64,000 bases of DNA, from assembly GCA_039000515.1 (NCBI GenBank), contig JBCFYV010011172.1:72365941-72429940 (forward strand), written 5' to 3'. Every line of letters begins with the position of its first letter. Within the stretch, counting starts at the first letter, position 1. Source of the stretch: Timema cristinae (lineage: Eukaryota; Arthropoda; Insecta; Phasmatodea; Timematidae). Of this stretch, positions 61,945 to 64,000 are shown in pieces. Below the pieces are notes generated by a model, which worked only from the letters and a program-made list of their open reading frames with translations, was not told the origin of the DNA and did no database searches. Position numbers and translations under genes: made by a program.

Positions 61945-64000
61945 GTAAGTATTCATTCATTTTTTACCATTTTTAACATAATTTCTTATTGTTTAATTTT
62001 ATTTTTAAATATTTTAGTTTATTACCAAAGTTTAATTTTGTGTAACCCAATCATTTTCATAATACTTTTCAGTTTGCCATAATATTATCTTTTTTTAATA
62101 CAATTGTATTTTGTTAAGATTCAATACAGTACCTATTAATATTGATTTGATTTCTTAGTGATAAAATAAAACTTTAATCAAAATATTGCCCTGCTTCATC
62201 ATCATTTAGTGTAATTTTATAATTGTTTGTTTATGACATGTCATTTAATGTAATATTATATTTGTTTGGTTATGACACCTTTTCAGGAGTTATCTAACAC
62301 AATTTAATATCTATGTGCATGTCACTTTGTTTGTCCTGTTATAATTATAATTTGGTAGTGGTGTGCCTTCATTTTGATTATGTGAAACTGACCTTAGCTT
62401 TTTGCTTCTAAAATTTGATATAATTTGATACATTTTACTGGCAAATCTCTGTGGAATTGAAGTTACTTAGTATTGATTAAAAATAAAATAGGATATAAAT
62501 TATTTGGAGCTTACTTTAAATTGGACCTATTGTATTGATAATAACCTAGTTCAATCTAAGACTAAATAAACACACTCAAAATAAATATATTGGCCCATGT
62601 ATAAAATATCATTGCCTGAATTTAAAATCATTGTGACAATTCTCACTTGGAGAAAAAGGGTCACTTTTATGTAAATATGTATTATTTTCATCAAATGGAT
62701 TCAGGCGCCTATCTTAAGCATTTTACAAAACATTCTAAAGTAGTTTAAATTAAGGAGTGGAGTAATTCAAATTAAGACATAGATAGAAAATTCAGGTTTC
62801 CTTCTCTCTGTCGTAACAACACTTTGTGTCCCGCACAATGACTTTGAATCTATGATTATGGTATTTATATACCGAAACATGTCGGAAGATTTAAAACCAG
62901 CATCCTTCTAATAACAGAGTTTCACAAGAAGTATTGAAGGGTATTGGAACAAGATAACACTTAGATTTCATACTTAACCTTAAAATTAAAAATCAAAACA
63001 ATTATATTCCCCAAATCGTTGTACAAGATCACTTAACTACTTTATTGAACTTCATTGAGAGATGTTAACATACTAATTCTAATTTTACAATTTATTTTAA
63101 AACACTGTTGACTTTAAAACTTCGTTTTTGTCATCAATTTATTGTATCCAAGTTTTGTAACTAATATTTTAATATGTTGTATGTGTATTTTAGACCTGTT
63201 GTCAACCCATAATTTAATTCAATTTGATGATGTTATATCAATTTATTAAAATAATTTTTCATACATGACTTTTTTCTTGCTAATTAAAAGCATAATATAA
63301 TCAATCTTTTGAATGTCATATTCACTCAATTAATCTATATATTTTATTATAGCTATCCCTGAAAATTTTCTATCTAAATCTTAATTTGGAAAACCTACCT
63401 TAAGGCCAATCAACCAGCATATTAGAAACACAATTATGCTCGAACCAGGAATCACATTGAATTGTGAATTTTTGTATCCTTCATTTGATATTGGGATTGG
63501 CAAGGTAATTTTTTCATTTTATATAAAAAAAATTATAATATCTTCTCAATTCCACTATTTTCTAATGATGACTCCAGGAAACTGCACTAGACCCCTCGTG
63601 ACCAATAAAGCTACACATTCCACGGGGTGTGGTAAACAAGAATTAAAGAAAGTGGATAAACACATACTTTTCAAATACACAGATTGTTTTGATTATTACT
63701 AAATACCAACAAAATATAGTTGGCAGATAAAAACTTGAGGGGTTTTAATGTACCTGAGGATTTTCATATACCTGGAAAATAAGTAATATACAAGGAATTT
63801 TTTGTCAGGAAAAAAAACAGTAAATTACAAGTAATTTCATTGAAAAATAAAACTTTTTGTAATATTTGAGAATTTGAGACATTAAAATGCAAGTTTAAAT
63901 AGTTGACCTTTGCATAGAAGAAAAGTGTATTGAAGACGTAAACTCACTAATTCAAATTACATGTCTTATCTCCCCCCCCCCTTTCCCCATTTTTATTCTC
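61945..64000. other. intron to window end, nothing recognised
   Basis: AT-rich (with a poly-C tract near 63973). The 88-residue open frame at 63436-63702 lacks tetraspanin TM4 features and splice support. Confidence 0.5.

Overview
The window is eukaryotic nuclear DNA from an arthropod, most likely an insect; the order cannot be fixed from the sequence. It is AT-rich and intron-rich, with long introns and dense tRNA-derived SINEs, MITEs, minisatellites and DNA transposons. There are two host genes and two recognisable transposons that carry coding remnants or genes. Several reading frames break by one base at or near homopolymer runs while the protein signal continues in the next frame. I read these as probable assembly indels, with pseudogenisation as the alternative.

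Minus strand, about 1.6-28.6 kb: a very large unrecognised gene. A signal-peptide exon (28592-28508) joins in phase to a giant exon of about 9.7 kb (12057-2369), followed by a short basic last exon (1857-1605). The protein would be about 3,300 residues, secreted, highly charged and Asn/Ser/Glu/Lys rich. It appears free of cysteine apart from ambiguous frameshift or terminal segments. Its centre holds nine tandem repeats of about 137 residues, each with two related modules (core G-[IF]-S-G-x-K-T-[ED]-[YF]-x-R-R). Its 16 kb first intron is filled with repeats.

About 28.6-46 kb: a mobile-element belt. It holds a MITE with TA target duplication (29087-29314), a fold-back and minisatellite structure (29341-30530), a hAT element with an 8-bp target duplication and broken BED-finger/dimerisation coding (32718-34056), and a PIF/Harbinger element (about 34141-39630). 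In the Harbinger element a two-exon DDE transposase (minus) and a two-exon MADF/BESS gene (plus) are interlocked: each has an exon inside the other's intron. Two tRNA-derived SINE families (called SINE-A and SINE-B here) recur and share the same 3' tail, which contains a perfect ACCCG-AA-CGGGT inverted repeat followed by (TAA)n.

Plus strand, 46.3-61.9 kb: six consecutive exons of a TspanC8 tetraspanin, with splice sites and phases that all agree. The first and last exons are not seen; the last presumably lies beyond the right edge. TspanC8 proteins act as partners of ADAM10/Kuzbanian, which links them to Notch receptor shedding. The 5' splice junction of the first visible exon has been amplified into a 46-bp minisatellite of 19 copies, giving 16 extra intact GTGAGT donors in the intron. 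A later acceptor has also been duplicated.

The most unusual items are the giant repeat protein, the splice-donor minisatellite, the interlocked Harbinger genes and the shared SINE tail.
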